64,000 bases of DNA. Source: Spartobacteria bacterium (GTDB lineage Bacteria; Verrucomicrobiota; Verrucomicrobiia; Chthoniobacterales; Chthoniobacteraceae). The DNA lies in assembly GCA_021324395.1 (NCBI GenBank), contig JAJPJG010000012.1, positions 62,001 through 126,000 on the forward strand, in the 5' to 3' direction. The notes beneath the pieces are model-generated. The model was not told the origin of the DNA. It ran no database searches and was given only the letters and a program-made list of their open reading frames with translations. Positions 63,920 through 64,000 of the stretch are shown here, piece by piece. The translations under genes were made by a program, and so were the position numbers. The first letter of the stretch is position 1, and each line of letters begins with the position of its first letter.

Positions 63920-64000
63920 ATGCCCGCAATGCTCGCATCGCTCCGCATTCGCAATCTCGCGCTGGTCGAGGATCTCGAGTGGCATCTTGCGCGCGGTTTC
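63920..64000 (+). CDS. recN: 5' end of the recombination and repair ATPase gene recN (cut by window edge)
   Basis: The first 27 codons are visible from ATG 63920, or 24 from ATG 63929. MLASLRIRNLALVEDLEWHLARGF matches the RecN start (MLxxLxIxNFALIDxLxLxFxxGLNVLTGETGAGKS). The ATP site would lie just outside the window. RecN is an SMC-like protein for double-strand break repair. The match is short, so the call is probable rather than certain. Confidence 0.75.
   Translation, partial: MPAMLASLRIRNLALVEDLEWHLARGF

Overview
The window is a dense, GC-rich bacterial chromosome segment. It holds about 60 genes, many joined by 4-nt start/stop overlaps (ATGA or GTGA). No rRNA, tRNA, CRISPR array, transposase or phage gene was seen. 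The gene set suggests the Verrucomicrobiota, possibly Chthoniobacterales or a relative. The pointers are a complete dcw cluster with a MurC-MurB fusion, a short AAKK-repeat histone-like protein, TIGR03790 and DUF2851 proteins, an ebo-type cluster, and short palindromic or 7-bp periodic repeats in and between genes. That placement is inference; the sequence carries no 16S gene.

Layout. 1-3910: the 3' end of an unknown gene, then a tightly coupled set of three small membrane proteins, a radical SAM enzyme resembling Tes/MJ0619 (membrane-spanning-lipid synthases) and an Lgt-like membrane transferase. 3983-5773 (minus): a TMTC-like membrane protein with TPRs. 5853-8529: yicC, gmk and separate coaC and coaB. 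8628-8744: a 38-aa Lys/Ala protein followed by a terminator. 8844-20391: a ten-gene plus-strand run of suhB, ispF, cysS, a hexapeptide-repeat protein, four ebo-type genes (eboC, F, D, E), a glycosidase-GT2 fusion and queA. 20388-24631: tadA (minus), rplS, rnhB, yraN, a ThuA-like protein, a NUDIX hydrolase and a CysJ-like flavoreductase. 24918-28298: a PfpI/DJ-1 protein, a DUF3309 peptide, an ABC exporter and an SMP-30 protein, closed by a terminator.

28497-47358 is the division and cell-wall cluster: mraZ, rsmH, ftsL, ftsI, murE, a small ORF, murF, mraY, murD, a LysM protein, ftsW, murG, murC-murB, ddl, ftsQ, ftsA, ftsZ. A promoter with four 10-bp-spaced TGG boxes, the arrangement expected of an MraZ operator, precedes it. 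Together these genes convert UDP-MurNAc precursors to lipid II (with meso-DAP, judging from the MurE DNPR motif) and build the FtsZ-FtsA-FtsQ-FtsL-FtsW-FtsI divisome. Behind ftsZ lies a 14-unit, 21-bp degenerate tandem repeat of unknown function.

47749-64000: a DUF4139 protein (minus), ftsH, a PAS-PAS histidine kinase with a perfect hairpin at its start codon, the gapA-pgk-tpiA glycolytic operon, a large hybrid histidine kinase (minus), a short MgtE-type transporter, a minus-strand operon of MBL hydrolase, TIGR03790 and DUF2851 proteins, and the first 27 codons of recN.

The strongest candidates for undescribed biology are the small-membrane-protein/radical-SAM/Lgt-like operon, in which two small proteins share a C-terminal AIAFAGC motif, and the 21-bp repeat behind ftsZ. 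Also notable are translated palindromic or 7-bp repeats inside genes, a divergent FtsZ T7 loop, and an ebo cluster without eboA or eboB.
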